NCBI RefSeq assembly: GCF_019636135.1 | Contig: NZ_JAHBYD010000018.1 | Span: 44,153-108,152 of the forward strand | Length of the DNA stretch: 64,000 bases | DNA from: Phenylobacterium sp. | GTDB lineage: Bacteria > Pseudomonadota > Alphaproteobacteria > Caulobacterales > Caulobacteraceae | Direction: 5' to 3' | The notes under the pieces: generated by a model | What the model was told of the DNA's origin: nothing | Databases searched by the model: none | What the model saw: the letters and a program-made list of their open reading frames with translations, nothing else | Program-made: the position numbers and the translations under genes | In this document: piece by piece, positions 32,446-42,150 of the stretch | Numbering within the stretch: position 1 is the stretch's first letter | Layout of the letters: the number at the start of each line of letters is the position of its first letter

Positions 32446-33477
32446 ATGACCCGCATCGTCTCCGGCGAGCCGCAGGCGTTCGAACCGGCGGACAAGGCGC
32501 TCAGGCCGCAGACGCTCGCCGAGTTCGTGGGCCAGCAGCAGGCCAAGGCCAACCTCAGCATCTTCATCGAGGCCGCGAAGAACCGCGCCGAGGCCCTGGA
32601 CCACGTCCTGCTGTTCGGCCCGCCCGGCCTCGGCAAGACCACGCTCGCCCAGATCGTCGCCCGCGAGCTGGGCGTGAACTTCCGCGCCACCTCCGGCCCG
32701 GTGCTGGCCAAGGCCGGCGACCTCGCCGCCATCCTCACCAACCTCGAACCGCGCGACGTCCTCTTCATCGACGAGATCCACCGCCTCGCCGCCAACGTGG
32801 AGGAGATCCTCTACCCGGCGATGGAGGACCACGTGCTGGACCTGGTCATCGGCGAGGGCCCCTCGGCCCGCTCCATCCGCATCGACCTCGCGCCCTTCAC
32901 CCTCGTCGCCGCCACGACCCGCGCGGGCCTGCTGGCCACGCCGCTCCGGGACCGTTTCGGCATCCCAATCCGGCTGGAGTTCTACACCCACGACGAGCTG
33001 GAGAAGGTCCTGCTCGGCGCCGCCGCCAAGATGGGGACCAACCTCGCCCCGGACGGCGCCCGCGAGATCGCCACCCGCGCCCGCGGCACCCCGCGCGTCG
33101 CCGGCCGCCTGCTGCGCCGGGTCCGCGACTTCGCCGCCGCCGACGGCGCCGAGGTCATCGACCGCCGCCACGCCGCCAGCGCGCTCGCCCGCCTCGACGT
33201 GGACGAGCACGGCCTCGACGCGCTCGACCGCCGCTACCTGCGCGCCCTCATCGAGAACTACGCCGGCGGCCCCGCGGGCGTGGAGACGCTGGCCTATGCG
33301 ATCGCCGAGGCCCGCGACGCCGTCGAGGACGTCATCGAGCCCTTCCTCCTGCAACAGGGCTTCATCCAGCGCACCCCCCGCGGCCGCATGGCCTGCGCCA
33401 AGGCCTACGACCACCTGGGCCTCGCCGCGCCCAGGACCACCCCGCCGCCGGCCACGTCCGGGGACCTGTTCGAATGA
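32446..33477 (+). CDS. ruvB: Holliday junction DNA helicase RuvB
   Basis: A 343-residue AAA+ motor for branch migration. Walker A is [15 protein letters not shown] near residue 55, Walker [11 protein letters not shown] near residue 107, sensor 1 [11 protein letters not shown] with the arginine-finger region TPLRDRFG, and the C-terminal winged helix [25 protein letters not shown] precedes the ATG. Its stop overlaps the ybgC start in ATGA. Confidence 0.96.
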   Translation: MTRIVSGEPQAFEPADKALRPQTLAEFVGQQQAKANLSIFIEAAKNRAEALDHVLLFGPPGLGKTTLAQIVARELGVNFRATSGPVLAKAGDLAAILTNLEPRDVLFIDEIHRLAANVEEILYPAMEDHVLDLVIGEGPSARSIRIDLAPFTLVAATTRAGLLATPLRDRFGIPIRLEFYTHDELEKVLLGAAAKMGTNLAPDGAREIATRARGTPRVAGRLLRRVRDFAAADGAEVIDRRHAASALARLDVDEHGLDALDRRYLRALIENYAGGPAGVETLAYAIAEARDAVEDVIEPFLLQQGFIQRTPRGRMACAKAYDHLGLAAPRTTPPPATSGDLFE

Positions 33478-33929
33478 GCGCGCCCCTCGATACGCAGCCG
33501 TCCTCCGGCTGGCTGGACGGCCGCGAGCACGTGCTGCCGGTGCGCATCTACTACGAGGACACCGACTTCACCGGCATGGTCTACCACGCCAACTACCTGC
33601 GCTATTTCGAGCGCGGGCGGAGCGACTTCTTCCGCCTCGCCGGGATCAGCCACACCGAGCTCCTGGCGCTCGCCGAGCCCACCGCCTTCACCCTGGTCCG
33701 CGTCGAGGTCGACTACAGGAAGGCCGCCCGCGTCGACGACGCGCTCCTGGTCCGCACCCGCTACGACGCCGTCCAGGGCGCCCGCCTGCTGGTCAGCCAG
33801 CGGATCGTGCGCGGCGACGACCTGATCGCCGAGGCGAAGCTGCAGGCCGTCTGCATCGACCTGCGCGGCCGCGCCCGCCGCCCGCCGCCCGACATGGTCG
33901 AAAAGCTACGCCCGTACTTTGCGCCATAA
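33474..33929 (+). CDS. ybgC: tol-pal system acyl-CoA thioesterase YbgC
   Basis: A 151-residue hotdog thioesterase. [20 protein letters not shown] contains the catalytic Asp of the 4HBT/YbgC family (YxDTDxxGxVYHxxYL), and [18 protein letters not shown] is the normal C-terminus. It cleaves acyl-CoA or acyl-ACP and belongs to the tol-pal cluster in most proteobacteria. It overlaps ruvB by four bases and is followed 52 bp later by tolQ. Confidence 0.94.
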   Translation: MSAPLDTQPSSGWLDGREHVLPVRIYYEDTDFTGMVYHANYLRYFERGRSDFFRLAGISHTELLALAEPTAFTLVRVEVDYRKAARVDDALLVRTRYDAVQGARLLVSQRIVRGDDLIAEAKLQAVCIDLRGRARRPPPDMVEKLRPYFAP

Positions 33930-33981
33930 GATCGCCACCGAACCCTAGCAACACCGCCCCGACACGCCTTCAGGAGACAAG

Positions 33982-34677
<696 letters not shown>

Positions 34678-34680
34678 CCG

Positions 34681-35169
34681 GTGGCGCTCTCGACCAACGA
34701 CGCCTTCGCCGCGGGGGGCGGCTCGCGACGCCGGCGCTATGGCCGCGGCCGCCGCGGCGCGCTCAGCGAGATCAACGTCACCCCGCTGGTGGACGTGATG
34801 CTGGTGCTGCTGATCATCTTCATGATCTCGGCCCCGCTGCTGACGGCGGGCGTGCCCGTCGAGCTGCCGAAGACCGAGGCGGGCGCCATGCAGGACGTGC
34901 CCGACCCGATCACCATCTCGATCCGCGCGGACGGCCGGCTCTACGTCGGCGACGGCGAGGTCCCGTTCGCGAACCTCTCGCCGCGGCTGAAGGAGATGGC
35001 GTCCGACCGCACGCGGCCGATCTACGTGCGCGCCGACGGCAAGGCGAGCTACGCCGTCGTGGCCCAGGTGATGGCCTCGCTCTCCACCTCCGGCTTCACC
35101 GCGATCAACCTGATCACCGACACCGGCGGCCCGTCTTCCGGAGGCGACAAGGACAAGGTCGCCGAATGA
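34681..35169 (+). CDS. tolR: Tol-Pal system subunit TolR
   Basis: A 162-residue ExbD/TolR protein with one N-terminal helix. EINVTPLVDVMLVLLIIFMI contains the proton-carrying Asp (residue ~40); the periplasmic domain includes ITISIRADGRLYVGDGE and RADGKASYAVVAQVMASL. The N-terminal ~30 residues are Gly/Arg-rich (GGGSRRRRYGRGRRG). Start GTG, three bases after the tolQ stop; its own stop overlaps tolA in ATGA. Confidence 0.94.
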   Translation: MALSTNDAFAAGGGSRRRRYGRGRRGALSEINVTPLVDVMLVLLIIFMISAPLLTAGVPVELPKTEAGAMQDVPDPITISIRADGRLYVGDGEVPFANLSPRLKEMASDRTRPIYVRADGKASYAVVAQVMASLSTSGFTAINLITDTGGPSSGGDKDKVAE

Positions 35170-35984
35170 CGAGCGCGCGCGCCCGGCGGTTCGAGATGAA
35201 CCCGGCGGCCGTCGGGTCGCTGGTGCTGCACGTCGCCGTGGCCGCAGCCTTCATGATCCAGTGGGGAAACCGCAACGTCACGGCCGGGTCGGTCGTGCCG
35301 GTGACCATCGTCGCCAACGCGCCGTCCGAGCCCCGCCCCGCCGAGCAGGCGCCCGTCGAACAGGAAGCGCAGACCGAGGCGCCGGTCGCCGAGGCCCCGC
35401 CCGAGCCCGCGCCGCCGCCACCGCCCCCGACGCCCGCTCCGGCGCCGACACCGACGCCCAAGGCCGCCAAGCCCGTTGAGAAGGCGCCGGCGCCCACGCC
35501 GGCCCCGAAGACCCGGCCGGTCCAGAAGAGCTTGGACCTGGACGCCCTCTCCGCCAGCCTGACCCCGCCGGCCCGCAACGCGCCGCAGCGCCCGTCATCG
35601 GCGCCGAAGGGCGCGACACGCCCCACGACCGCGCCGGTCGCCCGCGCCACCAACGGCTTCGGGGCGACCTCCGGCGCGGCGGTGTCCTCCAGCATGCAGG
35701 ACGAGCTGGAGCGCAACTGGAGCATCGACTGCAGCCTCGCCTCCACGCGCGACGTGGTGGTGCGCACCCACTTCACCATCGGCGCCGGCGGCCGCCTCGT
35801 GGGCGACGTCACGGTGGAGTCGCGCGGCGGCGCCAACGAGGCCCAGAGGGACGCCGCGGAGTTCCGCGCGCGCCAGGCGGTGCTCCGCTCGCAGCCCTTC
35901 GTGAAGGAGCCGCGCGAGAACTGGGGCCAGCGCTTCTACGCCGACTTTTCCGCCCGCGACTACTGCGGCACACCAGGAGCTTAA
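35166..35984 (+). CDS. tolA: TolA-like envelope protein with TonB/TolA C-terminal domain
   Basis: A 272-residue protein linking the TolQR motor to Pal/TolB. One N-terminal helix ([18 protein letters not shown], ~residues 16-33), then a Pro/Glu/Ala linker (~55-115, [20 protein letters not shown]), and a C-terminal globular domain [20 protein letters not shown] ... [12 protein letters not shown]. The linker is much shorter than the long helix of E. coli TolA, as expected for alphaproteobacterial versions. Position between tolR and tolB makes the assignment secure although identity to E. coli TolA is low. Confidence 0.88.
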   Translation: MTSARARRFEMNPAAVGSLVLHVAVAAAFMIQWGNRNVTAGSVVPVTIVANAPSEPRPAEQAPVEQEAQTEAPVAEAPPEPAPPPPPPTPAPAPTPTPKAAKPVEKAPAPTPAPKTRPVQKSLDLDALSASLTPPARNAPQRPSSAPKGATRPTTAPVARATNGFGATSGAAVSSSMQDELERNWSIDCSLASTRDVVVRTHFTIGAGGRLVGDVTVESRGGANEAQRDAAEFRARQAVLRSQPFVKEPRENWGQRFYADFSARDYCGTPGA

Positions 35985-35988
35985 GGGC

Positions 35989-37290
35989 ATGCGGATCAAC
36001 GCTTTCATCGCCGCGCTGGCGCTGGCCCTCGGGGCGCTCGTCGGCGGGTTGCCCGCCCAGGCGCAGGAGGGGGTCGGCGTCTCGGTCACCCGCGGCGACG
36101 TCCAGCCGCTGCCCATCGCGGTGCCGGCCTTCGGCGGCGGCCAGGTGGGCGCCGACATCGCCCAGGTGGTGGCCGCCAACCTGCAGCGCTCGGGCCTCTT
36201 CCGCCCGCTCGATCCGGCCAGCTTCATCGAGAAGGACCTGACGCCCGCCGTGCAGCCGCGCTTCGCCGACTGGAAGCAGATCAACGCCCAGGCGCTGGTC
36301 AGCGGCATGGTCCGCGTGGAAGGCAACCAGCTCCGCGTCGACCTGCGCCTCTGGGACGTGCAGTACGAACGCCAGATGATCGGCCAGCAGTTCACCTCCA
36401 GCCCGGAGAACTGGCGGCGCGTGGCGCACAAGATCTCCGACGCCGTCTACGAGCGGCTCACCGGCGAGAAGGGCTATTTCGACACGCGCGTGGTGTTCGT
36501 GGCGGAGAGCGGGGCGCGGGGGAAGACGATCAAGCGCCTGGCGATCATGGACCAGGACGGCGCCAACCCCAGCTACCTGACCAGCGGCGACTCGATCGTC
36601 ATGACGCCCCGCTTCTCGCCCACCAGCCAGGAGATCACCTACATGGCGCTCAGGCCCGACAGCGCCACGGTCTACCTCTACAACCTGCAGAGCGGCCGTC
36701 GCGAAAGCCTCGGCGCCTTCCAGGGTATGGTGTTCGCGCCCCGGTTCTCGCCCGACGGCGCCAAGGTGGTGTTCTCGGTCGAGCGCGGCGGCAACACCGA
36801 CCTCTACCTGATGGACCTCGCCAGCCGCAGCTCGCGGCGCCTGACGACCGACCCCGGCATCGACGTCTCGGGCAGCTTCTCGCCCGACGGCGCGCGCATC
36901 GCCTTCACCTCGGACCGCGCCGGCTCGGCGCAAATCTACGTGATGGGCGCCGACGGCGGCGGCGCGCGGCGCATCTCGGGCGGCGGCGGTTCGTACACCA
37001 CGCCGGTCTGGAGCCCGACCGGCGAATTCATCGCCTTCACGAAGCAGACCGGTGGCGAATTCCACATCGGGGTGATGCGTCCGGACGGCTCGGACGAGCG
37101 GCTCTTGACCACCAGCTACCTGGACGAGGGGCCGACGTGGGCGCCCAACGGCCGCGTCCTGATGTTCTCGCGCGAAACCCCGGGCGGTCCGCCCAAGTTG
37201 TGGAGCGTGGACGTCACGGGGCGAATCCTTCAGCCGATGCCTTACCCTGGCGCCGGATCGGATCCGGCCTGGTCGCCTTTGCTTAACTAG
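35989..37290 (+). CDS. tolB: Tol-Pal system beta-propeller protein TolB
   Basis: A 433-residue periplasmic protein. Signal peptide [20 protein letters not shown] ending near AQAQ; N-terminal domain ~30-165 ([20 protein letters not shown]); then a six-bladed PD40 propeller with repeated blades such as [40 protein letters not shown] and [15 protein letters not shown]. It binds Pal and the outer membrane. Starts 4 bases after tolA; 60 bp separate it from pal. Confidence 0.96.
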   Translation: MRINAFIAALALALGALVGGLPAQAQEGVGVSVTRGDVQPLPIAVPAFGGGQVGADIAQVVAANLQRSGLFRPLDPASFIEKDLTPAVQPRFADWKQINAQALVSGMVRVEGNQLRVDLRLWDVQYERQMIGQQFTSSPENWRRVAHKISDAVYERLTGEKGYFDTRVVFVAESGARGKTIKRLAIMDQDGANPSYLTSGDSIVMTPRFSPTSQEITYMALRPDSATVYLYNLQSGRRESLGAFQGMVFAPRFSPDGAKVVFSVERGGNTDLYLMDLASRSSRRLTTDPGIDVSGSFSPDGARIAFTSDRAGSAQIYVMGADGGGARRISGGGGSYTTPVWSPTGEFIAFTKQTGGEFHIGVMRPDGSDERLLTTSYLDEGPTWAPNGRVLMFSRETPGGPPKLWSVDVTGRILQPMPYPGAGSDPAWSPLLN

Positions 37291-37350
37291 TCTTCGCCTC
37301 AATCCAGCCCGATAGACCCAGATAGTGATTCGCAACCCTAGGAGACGCAG

Positions 37351-37914
37351 ATGGTTCGTAGCTTGAACGGCCGCACGATCGTACGGCTTGCTCTGGTGGG
37401 CGTGGCCGCCGCGTCCCTGGCGGCGTGCGCCAAGAAGGACAAGCCGGCCTTCCCGGTCACCCAGGCGCCGCCGCAGACGCAGGCGCCGCAGACCCAGATG
37501 CCGCCCACCCAGGGCCCGGTGTCGCAAGCCCCGGTCGGCGCGCTGCCCGGCTCGGCCCAGGACTTCATCGTCAACGTCGGCGACCGGGTGTACTTCGACA
37601 CCGACAGCCACGACGTGCGCGCCGACGCCCAGCCGATCCTGGACGCCCAGTCGGCGTGGCTGCGCCAGTACCCGGCGGTCAACGTCCGCATCGAAGGCAA
37701 CGCCGACGAGCGCGGCACCCGCGAGTACAACCTCGCCCTCGGCGCCCGCCGCGCCAATGCGGTGCGGGACTACCTGGTCGGCCGCGGCATCGAGTCCGCC
37801 CGGATCGCGACGATCTCGTTCGGCAAGGAACAGCCGCTCGACGCCGGCAGCGGCGAGGACGCCTGGGCCCGGAACCGCAACGGCCACACCGCCATCGTCT
37901 CGGGCGCCCGCTAG
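37351..37914 (+). CDS. pal: peptidoglycan-associated lipoprotein Pal
   Basis: A 187-residue outer-membrane lipoprotein. Signal peptide with lipobox LAAC gives lipidated Cys26; a Pro/Gln-rich linker (TQAPPQTQAPQTQMPPTQGP) reaches to ~residue 70; the OmpA-like peptidoglycan-binding domain contains YFDTDSHDVRADAQPILDAQ and VRIEGNADERGTREYNLALG with the NADERG(T) and R-x-x-A signature residues. GGAGACGCAG precedes the ATG. Confidence 0.96.
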   Translation: MVRSLNGRTIVRLALVGVAAASLAACAKKDKPAFPVTQAPPQTQAPQTQMPPTQGPVSQAPVGALPGSAQDFIVNVGDRVYFDTDSHDVRADAQPILDAQSAWLRQYPAVNVRIEGNADERGTREYNLALGARRANAVRDYLVGRGIESARIATISFGKEQPLDAGSGEDAWARNRNGHTAIVSGAR

Positions 37915-37919
37915 GCCCG

Positions 37920-38759
37920 ATGCGCAACGGTCGAGCGTTCCTCACCACCGCCGTGCTGGCCGTCCTCGTGGCGGCCGGACCGGCCGTCTCGCAGACGCCG
38001 CTGCCGGTCCCCGACCCACTCGACGCCCGCGACGCCAAGCGGCTCGACCGCATGGAAAAGGTGCTGCGCGAGCTGCGCTCGATCGTCTTCCAGTTGCGCG
38101 ACACGGGCAAGCCCGTGGTCGTGCAGCCCGCCGACACCGACGCCCGCATCGCCGAGATGAACGAGAAGCTCGGCGACCTCGAAAGCACGCTGCGCGGCGT
38201 GAACAGCGCCTTCGAAAGCGTCACCCGCGAGCTCGACCAGTCGAAGCGCGAGAACGCCCAGCTCAAGCGCGACCTGGCCGCCCTGACCGAGCGGCTGACG
38301 GCCGCAGAGGGCAGGATCGCCGCCGGCTTCGCGCCCCCGCCGGACGTCGCCGCCGCCGCCGCGCCCGCCGGCGACCCCACCAAGGACTTCACCGCCGCGC
38401 GACAGCTCATGCTGGCCGGCGACTACGACGGCGCCGAGGCCGCGTTCTCGGCCTATGTCGCCAACTATCCGGACGCGCCCCGCGCCAACGAGGCCAGCTA
38501 CTGGTGGGGCAAGACGCTCAGCGTCCGCGGCGCCCACTCGGACGCGGCGCGGGCCTACATCAGCGCGATCCGCGGGTGGCCGCAGACCACCTGGGCGCCC
38601 GACGCCGTCGTCGAGCTCTCCCGCTCGCTGGTGGCCCTGAAGAAGCCCGCCGACGCCTGCCAGACGCTCGGCGAGCTGGGCCGCCGCTACCCGAAAGCGC
38701 CCGCCGCGGTCGCGAGCCGCGCCGCCACCCTCCGCACCCAGGCCAAGTGCGCGGCCTAG
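37920..38759 (+). CDS. ybgF: tol-pal system protein YbgF/CpoB
   Basis: A 279-residue periplasmic protein. Signal peptide MRNGRAFLTTAVLAVLVAAG ending near VSQ; a coiled coil over ~40-145 (RMEKVLRELRSIVFQLR, ITRELDQSKRENAQLKR-like heptads); and C-terminal TPR repeats (FTAARQLMLAGDYDGAEAAF, NEASYWWGKTLSVRGAHSDA, CQTLGELGRRYPKAP). CpoB coordinates PBP1B and Tol at the septum. The ATG starts five bases after the pal stop. Confidence 0.93.
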   Translation: MRNGRAFLTTAVLAVLVAAGPAVSQTPLPVPDPLDARDAKRLDRMEKVLRELRSIVFQLRDTGKPVVVQPADTDARIAEMNEKLGDLESTLRGVNSAFESVTRELDQSKRENAQLKRDLAALTERLTAAEGRIAAGFAPPPDVAAAAAPAGDPTKDFTAARQLMLAGDYDGAEAAFSAYVANYPDAPRANEASYWWGKTLSVRGAHSDAARAYISAIRGWPQTTWAPDAVVELSRSLVALKKPADACQTLGELGRRYPKAPAAVASRAATLRTQAKCAA

Positions 38760-38786
38760 GGTCCCGAGAGGCGAATAGAACCTGTC

Positions 38787-38930
38787 GGCGCCGCAGGCGC
38801 GCTATTTTCAACCACCAAGACCACGAGACCACGAAGGGTCCGAGAAGCGCGCTGCACTCAGCTCATCCGCGGCGCCTTCGTGATCTTCGTGTCCTCCGTG
38901 GTTTCCAAAATGACGGCGCCTGGGGCGCGC
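38787..38930. repeat. AACC/GGTT repeat with CACGA units, after ybgF
   Basis: Side hairpin GGCGCCGCAGGCGC (38787-38800), linker GCTATTTTC, left arm AACCACCAAGACCACGAGAC-CACGAAGG (38810-38837), right arm CCTTCGTGATCTTCGTGTCC-TCCGTGGTT (38875-38903), linker TCCAAAATGAC and side hairpin GGCGCC-TGGG-GCGC (38916-38929). Arms are imperfect inverses with units every 9-10 bp. It lies between ybgF and the tilS repeat. Confidence 0.82.
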
Positions 38931-38942
38931 AGGAGATTTGCC

Positions 38943-39068
38943 GGCTCATCCCCGGCGAAGGCCGGGACCCGGATGGAAAATCGCCGACCTGGGCTAAGAC
39001 TCCCGGATGGCCCTCCAACCTGCCTCCGCGACCTTCGATCCGGGTCCCGGCATTCGCCGGGATGAGCG
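38943..39068. repeat. GCTCATCCCCGGCG inverted repeat overlapping tilS 5' end
   Basis: Left arm GCTCATCCCCGGCGAAGGCC-GGGACCCGGAT and right arm ATCCGGGTCCCGGCATTCGC-CGGGATGAGC are inverses over ~30 bp, each with its own small hairpin (CCGG-CGAAGG-CCGG; CCCGG-CATTCG-CCGGG). The centre holds TAAGACTCCCGGATGGCCCT, including the upstream in-frame ATG of tilS at 39007. The right half matches the terminator-like hairpin at 25434. Confidence 0.82.
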
Positions 39069-39075
39069 GTGGGGT

Positions 39076-40191
39076 GTGGGGTCGATCCTCGACCGCCGCC
39101 TCCTGCGCGACAGTCCGCGGCCGATCGCCGTGGCGCTGTCGGGCGGCGGAGACTCGCTGGCGCTGACCCTGATGGCCGACGCCTGGGCGCGCGAGCACGG
39201 GCGCCACCTCCTGATCCTCACCGTGGACCACCGGCTCCAGGCGGAGAGCGCAGCCTGGACGGACCGCTGCGCCACCCTGGCCGCGCGCCTGGGCCGGCCC
39301 TTCCGCGCGCTGGCATGGGAGGGCGACAAGCCGGCCACCGGCCTGCCCGCCGCCGCGCGGCGCGCGCGCCATGCGCTGCTGGCGGACGCGGCCCGCGAGG
39401 CCGGCGCGCATGTGATCCTGATGGGCCACACCGCGGGCGACCTGGCCGAGGCGGCGGCGATGCGCGCGGCGGGCTCCACGACGCCGGACCCTCGCGAGTG
39501 GTCGCCGTCGCCAGTGTGGCCGCAGGGCCGCGGCGTCTTCCTGCTGCGCCCGCTGCTCGCCGCCGGCCGCGCCGACCTTCGCACGTGGTTGTCGGCCCGC
39601 GGCGAGACCTGGATCGACGATCCCGCCAACACCGACCTCCGCTACGCCCGCAGCCGCGCCCGCGCGGCCACGTCAGTCCCCGCGCCAATCGAACCGCCAC
39701 CTGATCGCGGGCTCCCGCTGGAGGGGGTCGCCACCGGCGGCGAACTGGTCTTCGACCGCCCCGCGCTGCGACGGGCGCCGTCCACGGAGGTGCGCCGTCT
39801 CGTCGCCACGGCCTGCGTCTGCGCGGGCGGCGGCGAGCGCCTGCCCGCCGGATCGCGGGTCGCCCGCGCGGCCGACGCAGCCCTCGGGACCGAGCGGTTC
39901 ATCTCCACCCTGGCCGGCGCGCGCATCGAAGCCGACGGCGCGCGCATCCGCATCACGCGCGAGCCGGGCGAGGCGGCCCGTGGCGGCCTGCAGCCCATGG
40001 AGTTGCCGGCCGGGCGCGAGGTGGTCTGGGACGGCCGCTTCGCGATCACGGCGCAAGCGCCCGGCCTGGTCGTGCGACCGGCCCGCAGGGGAGACCCGTT
40101 TGTGGAGCGCGCCGACGCCGCGACGATCGTCCCGCTCGTCGGCGACCGCTTCCGCGCGGCGATGGGACTGGTGGAGGGAGAGCCGCTCTAG
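39076..40191 (+). CDS. tilS: tRNA(Ile)-lysidine synthetase TilS
   Basis: PP-loop ATPase that modifies C34 of tRNA-Ile(CAU) to lysidine so it reads AUA. IAVALSGGGDSLALTLMADA is the SGGxDS ATP site; LTVDHRLQAES, VILMGHTAGDLAEAAAMRAA and ARGETWIDDPANTDLRYARS are TilS motifs. The ATG at 39007 gives 23 extra residues encoded by an inverted repeat (to 39068), so the GTG at 39076 just after the repeat is preferred, giving 371 aa; neither has a strong Shine-Dalgarno. In many alphaproteobacteria ftsH follows; here a convergent hydrolase gene overlaps the stop by four bases. Confidence 0.88.
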   Translation: MGSILDRRLLRDSPRPIAVALSGGGDSLALTLMADAWAREHGRHLLILTVDHRLQAESAAWTDRCATLAARLGRPFRALAWEGDKPATGLPAAARRARHALLADAAREAGAHVILMGHTAGDLAEAAAMRAAGSTTPDPREWSPSPVWPQGRGVFLLRPLLAAGRADLRTWLSARGETWIDDPANTDLRYARSRARAATSVPAPIEPPPDRGLPLEGVATGGELVFDRPALRRAPSTEVRRLVATACVCAGGGERLPAGSRVARAADAALGTERFISTLAGARIEADGARIRITREPGEAARGGLQPMELPAGREVVWDGRFAITAQAPGLVVRPARRGDPFVERADAATIVPLVGDRFRAAMGLVEGEPL

Positions 40192-41054
40192 ACGGCCGCC
40201 GCCAACACGTGCTCCAGGCCGCGCACGATGGCGTCGGCGTGGCGCGGGCCCAGGACGTTGGCGTGGGTCGAGCCCGTGACATGCTCCACGAAGCCGTGCT
40301 TCGAGGCCTTCGCCGGGGCGTATTGCGCCTCGCGGATCGGCGGCGGCAGCTTGCCGTCGGCCGTGACCACCGCCACGGGGAGATCGGCCGACAGCTCCAC
40401 CGCGCCCGCCATCCTCGACGTCGCCGGCCACTGCCGCACCTCCGCCGAGGCACCCCGGGCGTGCGGGGCCGCGCCGTGGACGCGGCGCTTCTCCGACGCC
40501 GCCTCGGCGGGCAGGCCGATCAGGTTGGCGCTGACCAGCGACACCGGGACCATCAGGCCGAACCGCGCCCCGTGGCTCACCGCCTGCAGGAGCCGCCCGA
40601 AGCCCTCGACCGCCTGCGCCCCGCCCGGCAGCGACAGCACCGACGGCGTCACGGCGTCCACCAGCACGAGGCCCACGACCGGCCGCCGGTCGCGCTCCAG
40701 CGCGAAGAGCCGCACCATCAGCCCGCCCATGGAATGCCCCGCCAGCACGATCGGCCCCGTCTCGCCCAGCCGGTCGAGCAGCGCCTCGAGGTCGTCGTTG
40801 ATCGCCCGGCCATCCCTGGGCTCCGGCCCGGGGTCGGAGTAGCCCAGGCCCGCGCGGTCGTAGGCGAGGCTGCGCAGCCCCTTCGCCGCCAGCCGCTCCT
40901 GCACCACCGTCCAGTCGGCCGCGCAGCCGAACGCCCCGTGCTCGCACACGATCAGCGGCGCCGCGCTCGTGGCCGGTCCGGCCCGCACCACCCGCAGGCT
41001 GCGCCCGCCGATGTCGACCCGCTCGCCGCGATGGGCGCCTTTCGGAAGGCTCAT
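40188..41054 (-). CDS. alpha/beta hydrolase
   Basis: A 288-residue soluble hydrolase. LIVCEHGAFGCAADW is the oxyanion HG motif, IVLAGHSMGGLMVRLFA the nucleophile elbow (Ser ~108), LVLVDAVTPSV follows, and HVTGSTHANVLGPRHADAIV supplies the catalytic His. The substrate is unknown. Its ATG overlaps the stop of the upstream aldo/keto reductase in ATGA, so the two are coupled; it ends four bases inside the convergent tilS. Confidence 0.85.
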   Translation of the reverse strand: MSLPKGAHRGERVDIGGRSLRVVRAGPATSAAPLIVCEHGAFGCAADWTVVQERLAAKGLRSLAYDRAGLGYSDPGPEPRDGRAINDDLEALLDRLGETGPIVLAGHSMGGLMVRLFALERDRRPVVGLVLVDAVTPSVLSLPGGAQAVEGFGRLLQAVSHGARFGLMVPVSLVSANLIGLPAEAASEKRRVHGAAPHARGASAEVRQWPATSRMAGAVELSADLPVAVVTADGKLPPPIREAQYAPAKASKHGFVEHVTGSTHANVLGPRHADAIVRGLEHVLAAAV

Positions 41055-42100
41055 GCCGGCGTCTTGAACGGCGCCGGCACGCGGCCCGCGCCCTGCCGCC
41101 CGAACATCCAGCCCGGATACTCGGCCGGCAACTCGCTCACCTCGTCCAGCCGCTTCATCTCGTCGGCGGTGAGGGTCAGGTCCACGGCGGCCAGGTTGTC
41201 GTCGAGCTGCTCGACCGTCTTGGCGCCGATGATCACGCTCATCACGTGCGGCTTGTGCAGCAGCCAGGCCAGCGCCACCCGGGCCACGGACACGCCATGC
41301 GCCTGGCCGATCTCGCGCATCACCTCGACGCAGGCCCACGCCCGGTCCTTCTCCACCGGGGGGAAGTCGAAGTTGGTGCGCCGCGCGTCCTCGGGATTGT
41401 TCGAGCCCGGGCCGAACTTGCCGGAGAGCAGGCCGCCGGCCAGCGGCGACCAGACCATCAGGCCCAGTTGCTCGCTCGTCAGCATCGGGACCAGCTCGCG
41501 CTCCAGGTCGCGCCCGGCGATGGTGTAGTAGGCCTGCAGCGTCTCGAACCGCGCGTAGGTCTTCGCCTCGGAGAGCCCCAGCGCCTTGGCGATCTTCCAC
41601 GCCGCCCAGTTGGAGACGCCCACGTAGCGGACCATCCCCTGGCGCACGAGGTCGTCCAGCGCGCGCAGAGTCTCGTCGATGGGCGTGACGCTGTCGTTCC
41701 CATGGATCTGGTAGAGGTCGATGTGGTCGGTCTGCAGCCGCTCCAGCGAGCCCGCGACCGAGTCCATGATGTGCCCGCGCGAGGCGCCGCGGTCGTTCGG
41801 GCCGGGGCCCATCTGGCCGAACACCTTGGTGGCCAGCACCACGTCGCTGCGCTTCACGCCGAGGTTCTTCAGCGACTGCCCCAGCCGCTGCTCGGACGCG
41901 CCGAACGAGTAGACGTCGGCCGTGTCGAAGAAGTTCACGCCGCTGTCGAGCGAGCGCCGGATGATGGCGTCGACGTCGGCCTGCGGCAGCGACCCGATCG
42001 CCTTCCAGATGCCGGCGTCGGTATTGCCGCCGAAGGTCATGGTCCCGAGGCAGATCTCGGACACGTAGAGGCCCGTGCGGCCCAGTTGCTTGTACTTCAT
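41051..42100 (-). CDS. aldo/keto reductase
   Basis: A 349-residue NADPH-dependent (beta/alpha)8 reductase. MKYKQLGRTGLYVSEICLGT, FFDTADVYSFGASEQRLGQS (Asp and Tyr of the tetrad), VVLATKVFGQMGPGPND (Lys) and IDLYQIHGNDSVTPIDETLR (His) give the full catalytic set, and SVIIGAKTVEQLDDNLAAVD binds NADPH. GAGGAG lies upstream of the ATG. Likely an operon with the overlapping hydrolase gene downstream; substrate unknown. Confidence 0.9.
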   Translation of the reverse strand: MKYKQLGRTGLYVSEICLGTMTFGGNTDAGIWKAIGSLPQADVDAIIRRSLDSGVNFFDTADVYSFGASEQRLGQSLKNLGVKRSDVVLATKVFGQMGPGPNDRGASRGHIMDSVAGSLERLQTDHIDLYQIHGNDSVTPIDETLRALDDLVRQGMVRYVGVSNWAAWKIAKALGLSEAKTYARFETLQAYYTIAGRDLERELVPMLTSEQLGLMVWSPLAGGLLSGKFGPGSNNPEDARRTNFDFPPVEKDRAWACVEVMREIGQAHGVSVARVALAWLLHKPHVMSVIIGAKTVEQLDDNLAAVDLTLTADEMKRLDEVSELPAEYPGWMFGRQGAGRVPAPFKTPA

Positions 42101-42150
42101 CGGAATGGCTCCTCGTCCCTTCAAGGATATGGGAGCCGGGGCCGCCTTCG

